In this document: positions 12,374 to 23,686 of the stretch, one piece after another
Layout: every line of letters begins with the position of its first letter
Position numbering within the stretch: position 1 is the stretch's first letter
Source of the DNA: Cannabis sativa
Taxonomy: Eukaryota; Streptophyta; Magnoliopsida; Rosales; Cannabaceae
Direction: 5' to 3'
Assembly: GCF_029168945.1 (NCBI RefSeq)
Contig: NC_083602.1
Coordinates: 8,925,850 to 8,989,849 of the forward strand
Length of the DNA: 64,000 nt
Notes under the pieces: generated by a model
Told to the model about the DNA's origin: nothing
Database searches by the model: none
What the model saw: only the letters and a program-made list of their open reading frames with translations
Made by a program: the position numbers and the translations under genes

Positions 12374-14172
12374 TGTTGGGAATATTTTACCAGGATCTAG
12401 ATTTACTAACAAGTATGTTTAATTAACATCCTAAATATGAATTCTCTAAAACAATGAAATTAAGCACATAAGGGTTTAAGAAAACCTTACTTTGATTGCA
12501 GCGGAATATAATGACTCCTTCCATTCAAGTTCTCTAGCCCTTGATTCCTTTCTGTACTAGAGCCTTATCAAAATCTGAACCTAGATCTCTTTCTCTCCTT
12601 CGGGATTGGTTACCACCCTCTTACTCACTATGATTGAGTACTTGACTTGCTATGTATGGGCACGACCCTCATTCACTCAATGTTTTGAATGTGAAGAACA
12701 ATGAAGGAGGTGAGAAATCACTAAGGAATGAACTCTCTCAACTAGGTTGGTTGAATAGTTAAGTTTACATTTATTTGACAAAGTGTCAAGTGGATGAGAT
12801 GAGAGCATCATGTTCCTTTTATAGTGTTTCAACTAGGGCTTAGGGTTGAATTATATGGATTAAAAAAAAAATATTGGGCAAAAAATCAAACTAGCACATA
12901 CACAATAGTGGACCAATCTCTAGTTAGATTTTTGCAACTTAATTTCAACAACTTATTCCTCTTTTCAACAATACCATATTTTCCAATTCAACCTTATAAA
13001 TTCCAAAACTATTTATTTAATAATATAATTAATTACTAAATAAATTTTCATTTATGTAATTTATTAATTAGACCGTACAAAGTCTCTTAATTAACAAATT
13101 GACCCCCAAAACCTCTTTTCTTCACAATTAAGCCCTTGCTTAGTGAAAATTCTTAAATGAGACATAGTCTAATTTTAGAATTATAATTGATTAATTAAAC
13201 TTAATTAACTGAGTCTACAAGCAGTATTATCTTAACTAGTGAGGGGACCATGGGCCTATATAACTGAGCTTTTAATAAGTAGATCTAGAATTCACCAAGT
13301 AAATTCTCAACTTATTAATTCCGCCTTGCACCACTATAGATTTGGAATTGAATACACCCTCAGTTATATAGAACGCTCTATATGTACCACAATATAGATA
13401 CGTTATGATTATCCATTGTTACAGTCCTAATAGTCAAGCATCCTCTATAGATAATCTACACTGAACATGGAAAAATTTACCGTTCTACCCTTCAATGTAT
13501 TGTATCCTTAAAACACTTAGGAACCTATAAATGATACTTTAGCAAACTAATATAATTACCGAAATGAGGTCTCAATCATTTATCTCTATTTAGCCAAGCT
13601 CGAAGGAAATCATCATTTCACTTCTAAATACCTATAGAAGCTATAGATTCCATATCTATGTTTAGCGCTCCCACTCAATTGAACTACCGTGTTCCCAAAA
13701 TATAAGTATCCACCAGAATAAAAAATTAGCTTCCACGAACAAGTCAAAGAACACAAATAATACAACTAAGTTAAACCTAACCATATCATGATTAAGATCC
13801 ATAGTCCTAAGATCAATAATTGATATTGACTTAGGAAGATATAACGGTAAGTTTGTGATATCTTATCCAAGATCAATATCGGTCCCTTCCAATGTATTCT
13901 CCATACATCCGATACTGGTAAACTTTGCCAATGCCCTGGAAAGGACATAACACTTATCCAAGGTGTAAGTATACTTTTTCCCTAATTATCATGCCAGTCT
14001 AAATATACACATATATTTACATATGTTCTGGACTTAATAGAATTTATACATCAAATATAATCATGAAATAAATCATGTGAACCATGCCTCATAAAATGCA
14101 GTTTCTGATCTTTATTAATTAGTAAATCTGATTATATTGAAATGGGTTTTATTTAGGGCACAAAACCCAACA
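12374..14172 (-). mobile_element. Solo copia LTR (old) inside gypsy-2 RT
   Basis: It begins TGTTGG and ends CCAACA, 1799 bp, with no internal region, and lines up with the other copia LTRs. Flanks are CCGAT (left) and TAGAT (right), a TSD with 2 of 5 bases changed. The RT reading joins correctly across the site. Divergence from the other LTRs and the eroded TSD suggest it is among the older insertions. Confidence 0.85.
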
Positions 14173-14371
14173 TAGATTATGTTCTCGTAGTCGCTACAAA
14201 ACCATCCGAAGATGTTGTTCACGTCCCGCTTCCGATTGAGAGTACACAAGCATGTCTTCGATAAATACTATAACACATATATTGAGGAAATCTTTGAATA
14301 CCCTATTTATCAGATCCATAAAAGATGCCAGGTCTTTGGAATTCATAGTGCCCATACCTAGTGCAGAAAGC
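14173..14371 (-). pseudogene. Gypsy-2 RT fragment with catalytic block FIED
   Basis: On the minus strand this carries TRYGHYEF at the right edge, then the catalytic block VIVFIEDMLVYSQSE. The gypsy consensus, seen in gypsy-1, is FIDD, so one of the two metal-binding Asp residues is Glu here. It lies between a gypsy solo LTR on the right and a copia solo LTR on the left, and the same RT frame continues beyond each. Confidence 0.8.
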
Positions 14372-15903
14372 TGTAAAGCCCGCTTAGTTAATTTGGAAAT
14401 TAGCAGTTGTTTATGATTAATTATGAAAATTATTTATAGCCATTTAAATAATTTATTATACTGTTATTTATGGAATTCAGAAATGCATGGTTATGTTATT
14501 CAGTAGTTTTCATATTTTGCATTTTCCGTGCCCGGTATTTTGGAACTCGGTGTTTGGCTCAGTAGAAATCACAACTTAGCATGTTAGTAGTTTGGGACGG
14601 TTTATTAGACATTGGGAATGCCGGGAATGGCCGGGAATTTAGAATTTCCCAAAAATACCCCTTTAGTATGATTTATGTGGTTTTAAGGTGGAGGGGCAAA
14701 ATGGTCTTTTTGCCCCATTAGTATTTTGTCTTTTGTGATTTTATGAAATGGAAAATAAATGTTATTTGTTTAATTAGTGGCTGAAATAAAATGATATAAG
14801 TGGCTTTTATTCATTCTCTTCATTTTACAAAAAAATACTAAGTTTAAAAAAATAGAAATTGGAAAAGCTCTCTTTTTCTCTTTCCCTCTCCTTTTCGGCT
14901 GGGTTGTGCAGCAAGGAAAAAGGGATTTTTCATTGTGAATCTTGTAGTTTTCAGCAAGTGTTGGGTGATCTTTGAAGAGGTATTCCTTTGTCTAATCTTC
15001 TTATCTTGTTTCTTGAAGTTTTTGTAGTAAAATGATAGGTTGCATGTAGTTTTGGATGGCTGTTGTTGTTGTGTTTATTTGCTGTTTGCAGAAACTTAAT
15101 TAGGTCTAAAATGATTGGATTATCTAGGTTTTAATGCATCCTTACTATCAAGTTTAAAGTTATGATTTTTCTAAGCTAAAGCTATGTTTTTTTGAAAGAA
15201 ATTGTGTAATCTGTTGCTGGGTTGTTGCTTGATGTTTTAGTTGTTTTCAGAAGTTGTAATATGCTTGTTTTAGTAGATTTAATCAGGTTTGAATGCATGT
15301 TAGAGGGATTTGCTCAAGTTTGAGTTTAGAACTCAAAGCTTGAGCTTTAATGGCAAATTTCGTATCTGTGATTTCTGGGCTATTTTAATGCTTTGAAAAT
15401 GTTCTTTGGGGTATTTAGAGCAGGTCTGGAAGGTTTGGTATGAATTGGGTTTGATTTGATTGAGTTAGGAATTTTTGAAAAATTCCTGCGAGGAACCGAC
15501 CGGAATTCCGGATGAGGGTCCAGTAATTCCCAGAACCAGAATTCCGGTTGCAGAACCAGTCTACCGGTTGGGGAATTTTCAGAACCCATGTTTTTCCTCG
15601 TTTTTATGTTTTAGGGGGTATTGCCATGCTTTTTATCGATAGGGAAACTTTTAGTTCCTAGTTTAAGTCCCCGGGAAGTGATTTAGCGTGTCACTTATAG
15701 TGTTGTGATTTTTATGGTTTAGGAGCCTGTAATCCGCCGCTCAGCTAAAGTTCCAGTCAGGTTGACCGGCACACCTGAATTCGGAATCCAGGTAAGATTA
15801 GTATAACAGTATGCATATGTAGATTACATGTTTAGCGAGCATGTAGGAAGCCTGTTAGATTACATTAGTTATGTATGTTGGCTTCGAACCATCCAACCCT
15901 GTC

Positions 15904-16136
15904 ACGTCGGTACAGGCTGGAGTATGACCAGCAGCCGGAGTATGACCGGTTCGACCGATCAGGCTGACACTTGGTTGGTGGTTCCGTACTATTGACGTAT
16001 CCCGTCGGTACAGGCTGGAGTATGACCAGCAGCCGGAGTATGACCGGTTCGACCGATCAGGGGGATATAGTAACACGTCGGTACAGGCTGGAGTATGACC
16101 AGCAGCCGGAGTATGACCGGTTCGACCGATCAGGTT
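15904..16136 (+). repeat. Three-copy tandem array in gypsy-1-family LTR
   Basis: Three ~58-bp units begin near 15905, 16013 and 16076. Each holds GGTACAGGCTGGAG, two GAGTATGACC direct repeats and the dyad CGGTTCGACCG. The same array is at 45285-45513 and 52316-52546. Unequal spacers separate the units. Probably U3/R regulatory repeats. Confidence 0.85.
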
Positions 16137-16179
16137 GTTACGTGTCAATAGTACCGTCCCTATGAACGTTCAGAACTCA

Positions 16180-16265
16180 GTACCATGTTGGACATGGCAG
16201 TAGTGGCTCAGTACCATGTTGGACATGGCAGTAGCGGGACTCAGTATCGTGTTGGACACGGCAGT
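16180..16265 (+). repeat. Three-copy short hairpin repeat in gypsy-1-family LTR
   Basis: A CTCAGTACC... unit of ~30 bp is repeated three times. Each contains a dyad with a TGG loop: CCATGT-TGG-ACATGG in the first two copies and CGTGT-TGG-ACACG in the third. The equivalent repeats in the gypsy-1 LTRs carry CCGTGT-TGG-ACACGG. Confidence 0.85.
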
Positions 16266-16732
16266 TAGGGTTATGATCAGGGGTATGGGCGTCTGATCAT
16301 AACCGGGATTATGTATGAGTATTATTATGCTTTTCTTACTGAGTCTGTCGACTCACAGTTCTACGTTTATGTGTAGGTAAAGGCAAGGCTAGAGCTGATG
16401 GACCGTGAGCGAGCTTATGAAGGTTGTACATGTCGGGGCGGTTAGGCCTGGAGCGTACAATCATCGGGACAGCGAGGCTGATTTTGTAACTGGTCGCTAG
16501 GCGACATTTATTTTGTATAAACAGTTAAATCTTTTGTAAATGATTTTGTAATCGGGATCCCGAGTCTTTTTGTAATTATATTTTTACAAGTTTAATTAAA
16601 AAGCAAAAATTTTAATTAATCACGTTTTCCATAAACCTCGTTGATTAGCAACGAGCTGCACAGTACGTTTAAAATCACGTAATACGCCTAAGGTAGTTAG
16701 GGTGTTACACCTATGTTAGTTAGGGTGTTACA

Positions 16733-17049
16733 AAAGCAGTCTTTGGAATGTCTTATTCTCAAATTCTCAACTGATCATACCCCAATCGGAGATCAATCTT
16801 AGAAAAGACTGTCGTCCCTTGAAGCTGATCGAACAAGTCATCGATCCTAGGTAAAGGATACTTATTTTTGATAGTTAGTTTATTTGATTCCCTATAGTTA
16901 ATGCACATGCGTAGGGATTCATATTTTTTCTTAACATACAATACAAAAGCTCCCCAAGGTGACACACAAGGTTGTGAGAACCCTAGGTAAAGCAACCCCA
17001 GAAGCTAAATCTTCAATTCTTTGAGCTCTGTTGGAGCCATTGTGTAGGG
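16733..17049 (-). pseudogene. Gypsy-2 RT N-terminal fragment
   Basis: The minus-strand frame at 16759-16995 contains [18 protein letters not shown], the [13 protein letters not shown] block and [16 protein letters not shown], then [15 protein letters not shown], the first RT catalytic region (one Asp in KIDL). Upstream, toward 17049, the fragment reaches the [13 protein letters not shown] linker and is cut by a copia solo LTR. The product would be an isolated RT fingers piece, so it is non-functional. Confidence 0.8.
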
Positions 17050-19006
17050 TGTTGGAATTAATTTTACCAGGATCTTAGATCTACTCACAAGTATGTTGAT
17101 TTAAGAACCTAAATATGAACTTCTAAAACGATAAACAAAAACACATAAAAGTTAAGAAACCTTACAGTGATGGCAACAGAATTAAGTGTCTCCTTCCACT
17201 CAGATCTCTAACCCTTGATTCCTATCTGTAGCAGAGTATAATCAAGATCTGAGCCTGAATGTCCTTCAGTTGGATGTGATCCTTCACAGTCTTCCAAAAT
17301 ATGATTGAGGTATTGTATGCTATGTGTGGGCACATCTCTCTCACAAGAAACTCAAAATTCACTCTCTTTTTCTCTCTTGGTTTCGTGTGATACAATATTG
17401 CATGAATATCAAAGCATTCAAAAGCATCAAAAACCTACTAAGGGTAGAGAGAGGGGGCGACTTTATATAGGAAAAGGGAAGAGCTCAACTTTCCAAATAA
17501 ACAGTTTCCTCTTATACTGTGTAATTGATTAACTGCCTTATTTAGTGTGATCCACCACTTTCCTATTATTGCTAGGCTTTGATTAGCAATTACATGGCAA
17601 TTAAAATTGAAAATAATAATTGGGAAACATGCAAAGAGGTGGCCGTTCATGGTGTGATATGGGCCTCACTTGGATTTTGCAGTTTCCTCAATTTTATTTC
17701 TATTTCTCCAAAAATGCCATTTTTCCAATTCTAACCATTTAAATGCCAAAACTAATTATTTAATAACTAAAATAGATTATTTAATAATGTTGTCATTTAA
17801 AATAATTATTAATTAGACATACAAAGTCTCTCAATTAATAATTAATCCTAGAAACCCTTTTATTTAAAATTTCATCCTTAAACTGTGAGAATTCACAAAT
17901 TAGACATAGTCTAACTTTTAGAATTATAATTGATTAATCATAAATCAATTATAGAGTCTTACAAACAGTATAGTCTCAACTAGAATGGGCACCATGGATC
18001 TATATTGTTGAGCTTCCAACAAGTTGAACCGATTTACCAAGTAAATCCCTAACTTATTAATTCCTTGTTGAATCCACTCTTAGAACTTGGAATTGCACTC
18101 TCAGACTTATATAGAGCATACTATATGTTTCACGATATAAATATGCTATCTCATTTAACCATTGTTATAATCTTAATGTGATTAAAAGATCCTCTATATA
18201 GATGATTTACATCGAGATGGGACAAATTTACCGTTTACACCCCTCAATGTATTTTTCCCCTTAAAACAGTTAGTTACCTGTAAATGATGTTTTAGTGATC
18301 TAATATATAGTCACTGAAACAAGAGCTCATCCATTTACTTCTATTTAACTAAGCTCGAAGGGAATCATCACTTGACTTTTATACACAAGTAGAAGCTATA
18401 GATTCCATATTTATGTTCAGCACTCCCACTCAGTTATGCTATCATGTTCCCAGAATATACGTATCACCCTAACCCAAAAGTAGGCTTAACTAATAAATCA
18501 AAGAACATGAATAGCACTCCTGAGATTGAGCCTGAGCATATCAGGATTTAGATTCTGTTAATCTAAGATCAACTTCTGATATTGACTTGGAAAGATATAA
18601 TGGTAAGTTTATAATATCTTTGACCAAGTTCAATATCGGTCCAGTCCAATGTATACTCCATACATTCGAAACTAGTATACTTTACCAATGTCCTGGAAAG
18701 AACATAACACTTACTCCAAGTGTAAGTATACTTCATCGCTGATTATCACATCAGTGTAAATCCAAAACACTGATGAACAGGGACTAAGTCTTTTAAATCA
18801 TATAATCACAATCACATTCCACTGTATTGACAATACTGTAATTGTGAATAATATATGTTCTGTACTTAACTGATTTTGTGCATATATTAAATATGTATAT
18901 TAAACCATAAACATGTAAAATACATGTAAACATAAATCACTTCCAAATTCTAAATTGATAACTAATCAGATTGTAATGGGTTTTATTTAGGGCACAAAAC
19001 CCAACT
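17050..19006 (-). mobile_element. Solo copia LTR inside gypsy-2
   Basis: It begins TGTTGG and ends CCAACT (terminal A changed to T), 1957 bp, with a perfect TSD TAGGG at 17045-17049 and 19007-19011. No internal region. It interrupts the protease-RT linker of gypsy-2. Confidence 0.92.
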
Positions 19007-19640
19007 TAGGGTGCATTAATAACTGGTTGTGCTCCCAGTGCTAAGTCAATAACAAAATATATTTCTCTTTGTGGTAGTAAACCTGGAAGTTCATCATGAA
19101 ATACATCTAGAAATTTTTGAACCACTCTGACATCCTCTGGCCGAATGGATTCAAGTCATGTGGTATCCAATACCAATACCAAAAACCCTAGACATCTATC
19201 TTGTAATAATTTTCTAGCTTTCAATACTGAGAATACTGAAATTTGGGATACCTAAATTGATCCCACAAAAATAAATGTTTCCTCGCCCTCAGGTTGAAAG
19301 ATCACCATCTTCTACTTACAATCAATACTAGCTAAGCATTTGGACATAACATCCATTCCAAGTATGATATCAAAATCTGCTAAACCCAATTCTACTAAAT
19401 CAACACTCAACTCTCTATCCTCAATTCTTATCGGCATAGACCTAACCCACCAATTGGAGATAACTAATTCTCCACCAGGTAGTAGGGTTCCGAACCCCTT
19501 ATCATAACTATCAAATGGTTTACCCAGTTTATCAAAAATTCAAGCCGCCACATAGGAATGAGTGGGCCAAGAGTCAGATAATATAGAGAAGTAAGAGTTG
19601 TTGACCGAGAGCTGACCTGTAACAACTGAAGGATTGGCTT
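19007..19640 (-). pseudogene. Gypsy-2 retropepsin-like protease and linker to RT
   Basis: The minus-strand reading gives the aspartic protease core with SDSWPTHSYVAA (codons around 19545-19580), then FGTLLPGGELVISNWW, RSMPIRIEDREL and DFDIILGMD. The catalytic triad, normally Asp-Ser/Thr-Gly, reads DSW, so the active-site Gly is lost. Stops follow in the linker (19012-19320) leading to RT. Compared with gypsy-1, this copy still has the protease N-terminal half that gypsy-1 has deleted. Confidence 0.75.
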
Positions 19641-20985
19641 CTGCGTCCGCCTGAATAAGCGTAAACACCCTTGTTGGAGTGGGCTTTGCTCTTGCCTTCC
19701 GTTCTTCTTTCTTGAGTTGCGGACAATCCCTCTTATAGTATCTAGGAAAACCACACTAGAAACATCATCTCCCTCTACACTCACCTAGATGATGCTTCTT
19801 AAAATTGGGACATTCTGGGTAAGTATATCAGGTTTCAGAACCACCTTGACATTTGCCTCGACCCTGGTTCCCTCGAAACCTTTTGTTCTTATTTAAGCCA
19901 CCAGGTGTAGCTGGTCCCTTTCTCTTCTGGTCAGCGATCGAGTCACTACAACCCCTACCATAACTAGTTGTAGGAGGAGTAGTGGCTCCAACAACAACTT
20001 GAGTCCCTCGAGACTCCTGGATGCACTCAATTGCACCCTTAGCTAATAGTGCCTTCCCCACCATATCAACATAGGTTGTATCATAATTATTGGTGATCAT
20101 AACGTCATGTCTGATTTCAGGATTGAGTCCATCCAGGTACTTTTCTTTCTTACTCAAGTCGGTTGGTGAAATTCTCGAATCCAACCCTTCCAGCCTATTG
20201 AACTGAGTTGTATATTCGGTAGCAGACATATTTTCCTTCTAAGTAAATTGGATAAATTCTTTTCTCTTTGCACATCCAACTGCATCATTATAATACTTTG
20301 CATTGAAAAATTCCTGGATCTCTTCCCAGATAACGGTAGTGACATCCCGAGTCAAAGCCACCATAAACCACCATACCAGGGCATCATCCTAGAATTGGAA
20401 TATGGCATAAGCCACTCTATCGTTGCTAGTGACACCAATGAAGTTCAAGATTTATGTAATAACTATCAGCCACAGTTCGAATTTCATCACACCAGGACCT
20501 CCTAGAAAGACAAGAGGTGCCTGCTTGCAGAACCTTTCATATAGTGGTTCCATCTGGTTCATAGGAGCAACCTCTCTTGCCTGCACAGTAGGAGCAGGAG
20601 CCACCTGCATCTCTAGAGTGGGATTTCAAAAGCACCTTGCTGCCTCAAACGCCTGATCTCTTCGTCTTATTCATTGATTCTGGCTTGCATTGCTGCAAAT
20701 GTATTTTCCCAATCCTGGGCAACCTGCAATGGGTTATCATCTCCTTGACCGCATGCCCTGCCTCAGCCATGTATATTCAGGAGAATTTGAACTCCCTAAC
20801 CGCCACTTAATCTGACAGAGTTACCTTGGCTCCTCGTGTTTCGCCTGGCCTCCATTCTAATAGAACATCCTGGGAAACAAGGAGTTAGCCTAGTCAAATT
20901 GCGACCAAGAATAAATTAGTAATTATAACTTATTTTAGAAATTAAAACATGCGCCTATTCAGCTATTAGGCTACTAACATGTTTC
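19641..20985 (-). pseudogene. Gypsy-2 gag with degenerate zinc knuckle
   Basis: Minus-strand frames at 20154-20345 and 19828-20229 are joined by a frameshift. They carry the gag core ending in SATEYTTQFNRLEGLDSR and SKKEKYLDGLNPEIRHDV, a basic linker NKNKRFRGNQGRGK, and a CCHC-like knuckle around 19750-19800 in which one Cys codon region contains a stop. The N-terminal part reaches 20880, where repeated stops occur. The solo copia LTR at 20986 separates gag from the leader. Confidence 0.75.
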
Positions 20986-22876
20986 TATTGGAATTTATTT
21001 TACCAGGATCTTAGATCTACTCACAAGTATGTTGATTAATACCCTAAATATGAACTTTCTAAAACGATGAAATAAACACGTATAAAGTTTAAGAAACCTT
21101 ACATTGGGTGCAGAGGAATTAAATGACTCCTTCCGTTCAGATCTCTAACCCTTGTATCCTTTCTATAGCAGAGTATTATCAAGATTTGAACCTGGATCTC
21201 TTTCTCTGAATCCTTAATGCTGAAACTCCTTTGCTGATGATCTTTCTTAACGATCTTCCTCACTATGATTGAGATATTGCTTGCTGTGTGTGGGCACTAC
21301 TCTAATCACTAAGGTAATTTCAAAATTCTAAGGAATAAGAGAGAGAGAGAGGGTGGCGGCCAAGGTAGAGAGAGAAAGGCTCAGGTTTTCTGATTCAGAA
21401 GTGTAATTTTTTTGAAGCCTTCACTACCTATTTATAGCATTCCACTAGGGTTAGGTTTTAATTATTTGGCATTAAAATAATGAAAATATCAATTTAAAAT
21501 GCCTACAAAAGTGGCCGGCCATGGCTTGATGGATTTGGGCCTTGCTTTTTGCAATTTTGCAATTTTAACACTTTTAAATCTGATTTTCTCAAAAATGCCA
21601 ATTTTCTAATTGAACCATTTAAATGCCAATTCTAACTATTTAATGACTATAAATAATTATTAAATAATATTGTCATTTATCATATTTATTAATTGAACCA
21701 TACAAAGTATCATAATTAACAAATATGCCCCTATTAACTCTTTCTTTACCATTTCGCCCTTACTTAGTGAAAATTTCACAAATAGACATAGTCTAATTTG
21801 TGAATTATAATTGATTAATCAAAACCAATTACATGAGTCTTACAAAAAATATTATCTCAACTAGTGCGGGGACCATCGGTCTATATAACCGAGCTTCCAA
21901 TAAGTAGATCAAGAATTTAGCACTAAAATTCACTAACTTATTAATTCTTCGTTGAATCCACGCATAGAACTTAGAATTGCACTCTCAGTATATAGAATGC
22001 TCTATATGTTCCACCATATAGACGCATCATTAGTTATCCATTGTTATAATCCTAATGTAATCAATGATCCTCTATATGAATGATCTACACTGTAAAGGGA
22101 TTAGATTACCGTAACACCCTACTATGTATTTTATCCTTAAAACACTTGACCCCGTATCAATGATATTTCAGCTTATGTGAAATGAGTACTCCACCATTTA
22201 TGTTCGTTTGGTCAAGCTCGAAGGAGATCATCCTTTGCTTACTATTCGCCAGATAGAAGCTATAGATTCCATGTTTATGCTAGCGCTCCCACTCAATTGC
22301 ACTACCGTGTTCCCAAAATGTACGTATCACCCTGACCTAAGAGTAGGCTTAACTAACAAATCAAAGAACACGAATAGCCTTTCAAGATTGAGCCTAATCA
22401 TAACAGGATTAAGAACATTTGATCTAGGATCAACTTGGCGATATTGACTTGAATAGATTTTACGGTAAGTTTAATTAAATCTAAGTCAAAGTTCAATATC
22501 GGTCCCTTCCGATGCATACTCCATGCATCCAACCTGAGCTTTACTTTAACCAATGTTCTGGAAAGAACATAGCATTTCTCCAAATGCAAGTAAACTCTTG
22601 TTGTAGATTATCATATCAGTAAAACCCTGTGTCTGATAAATCTAGGAAACTTTATTCACATAGTCATGTTTACTTTCCAATGTGATGACAGCACAATAAA
22701 CTGGATCAAGTATGTGAAAAGGGTTTAAGATGAATTTATAAATCAAATAGACAAGCAATTGATAAAGTGAACCAGAACATACACAAATGAATGAAAAATA
22801 CTTCTGTTTTTTTATTGATGTTGAATAAAATATTTTACATTAAAATGGAGTTTTATTTAGGGCATGAAACCCAACA
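20986..22876 (-). mobile_element. Solo copia LTR in gypsy-2 leader
   Basis: It begins TATTGG (G to A in TGTTGG) and ends CCAACA, 1891 bp, with a perfect TSD GTTTC at 20981-20985 and 22877-22881. Near its right end it shares a variant block (about 22740-22830) with the LTR at 40246-42116, which places it in the X subfamily. Confidence 0.92.
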
Positions 22877-23028
22877 GTTTCCTATAAGGTTTTTATTATA
22901 ACATACTAATAAGATATACTATTAAAGCAATCAAGGCTTACTGAACCGTGATTTGAGCTTATCTCTGATGATGATTATACATGTCGTGATGATCTTCGAA
23001 TGATAACCTAGCGGCTCTGATACAAAAT
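22877..23028 (-). other. Gypsy-2 leader with primer-binding site
   Basis: At 23013-23025 the minus strand reads TTGTATCAGAGCC, one base from the initiator-Met-tRNA type PBS TGGTATCAGAGCC. It sits three bases from the LTR end at 23029. The rest of the leader matches the gypsy-1 leader just after 46080 (a GATCNTCACGACATGTA-like block). Confidence 0.75.
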
Positions 23029-23686
23029 TCTAACATCCTACTAGTTTAGGCATGTTATCATGATTTTATATCACCTATGGAGTTCGTTGCTAATCAACGA
23101 GTTTATTGAAAATCATGAATAATAAAAGCTTTACTTAATTATTAATACCATTAAAATAAACTAACTTTTATGTATATATCTGGGATCCAAAGTTTAAAAT
23201 ATTTCCAACTGATTAATAATATGTACTACAAAAGTTTTCGCCTAGCGACTATACAAAATACAACCAGCTGTCCCAAAGATCGTACAATCTAGGTCTAACC
23301 ACCCCGACATGTATAATCCTAATTCGCTCACACTCACGGCTGCTCAACCTTAGCCTTGCCCCTACATACACAAGCAAACAATATCTGTGAGTCGACAAAC
23401 TCAATAAGAATATCATAATCATAAACATAAATATAACCTGATTATAATTAGGTGCCCATACTCAGTAATATCAGCCATAATACCAGCCTATACTCGGTAC
23501 TCTAGTCATACTCTGGTTGTACTAATGTGATATCGTCGATCTTGTACTCTACGTATACTGATACCCATATCAATGTAATTTAACGGGCTCCATAAACATG
23601 CACGCTAAACATGTAAACACATATGCATATCATTATACAACTCTTACATCGTTTCAAAATTCAAGTGTGCCGGTCAATCTGAGTGG
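23029..23686 (-). repeat. Gypsy-2 5' LTR, 3' part only
   Basis: It is homologous to 8376-8900 and continues inward to the PBS. The right side is cut exactly at the start of the copia LTR at 23687, and the missing LTR portion (about 1.3 kb) does not reappear after that LTR. Compare 8875-8910, where the same sequence runs on uninterrupted. Confidence 0.8.

Larger units (their letters stand above)
14372..16732 (+). mobile_element. Solo LTR of the gypsy-1 family inside gypsy-2 RT
   Basis: It starts TGTAAAGCCCGC and ends GTGTTACA, 2361 bp, close to the gypsy-1 LTRs at 43741 and 50831. A perfect 5-bp TSD AAAGC lies at 14367-14371 and 16733-16737. No internal region is present, so the element was reduced to a solo LTR by LTR-LTR recombination. 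The last 46 bp are a 23-bp terminal tandem duplication (16687-16732). Confidence 0.92.
8376..23686 (-). mobile_element. Gypsy-2: dead Del/Tekay-type Ty3/gypsy element with four nested solo LTRs
   Basis: On the minus strand the order is 5' LTR remnant (23029-23686), PBS, leader, gag, protease, RT, RNase H, integrase, chromodomain-like tail, 3' LTR (8376-10100). The coding parts align with gypsy-1 but are full of stops and shifts. Insertions lie at 12374-14172, 14372-16732, 17050-19006 and 20986-22876. Both outer ends are damaged: the 3' LTR lacks its last ~200 bp and the 5' LTR is cut by a copia LTR at 23687. Confidence 0.85.

Noticed and set aside
15940..15965. Pol III B-box-like GGTTCGACC in the LTR array
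   Set aside because: Only the first half matches the B box, no A box at suitable distance, and no T-run terminator.
15904..16136. Regularly spaced repeats resembling a CRISPR array
   Set aside because: Eukaryotic LTR context, only three units, unequal spacing, and near-identical sequence in every LTR copy with no unique spacers.
15855..16148. A 97-aa minus-strand frame with repeated GRTGHTPAAGHTPACTDV (also 45234-45527 and 52267-52560)
   Set aside because: It is the reading of the three-copy LTR tandem array. The opposite strand is open as well, and it sits in the LTR with no start context or partner.
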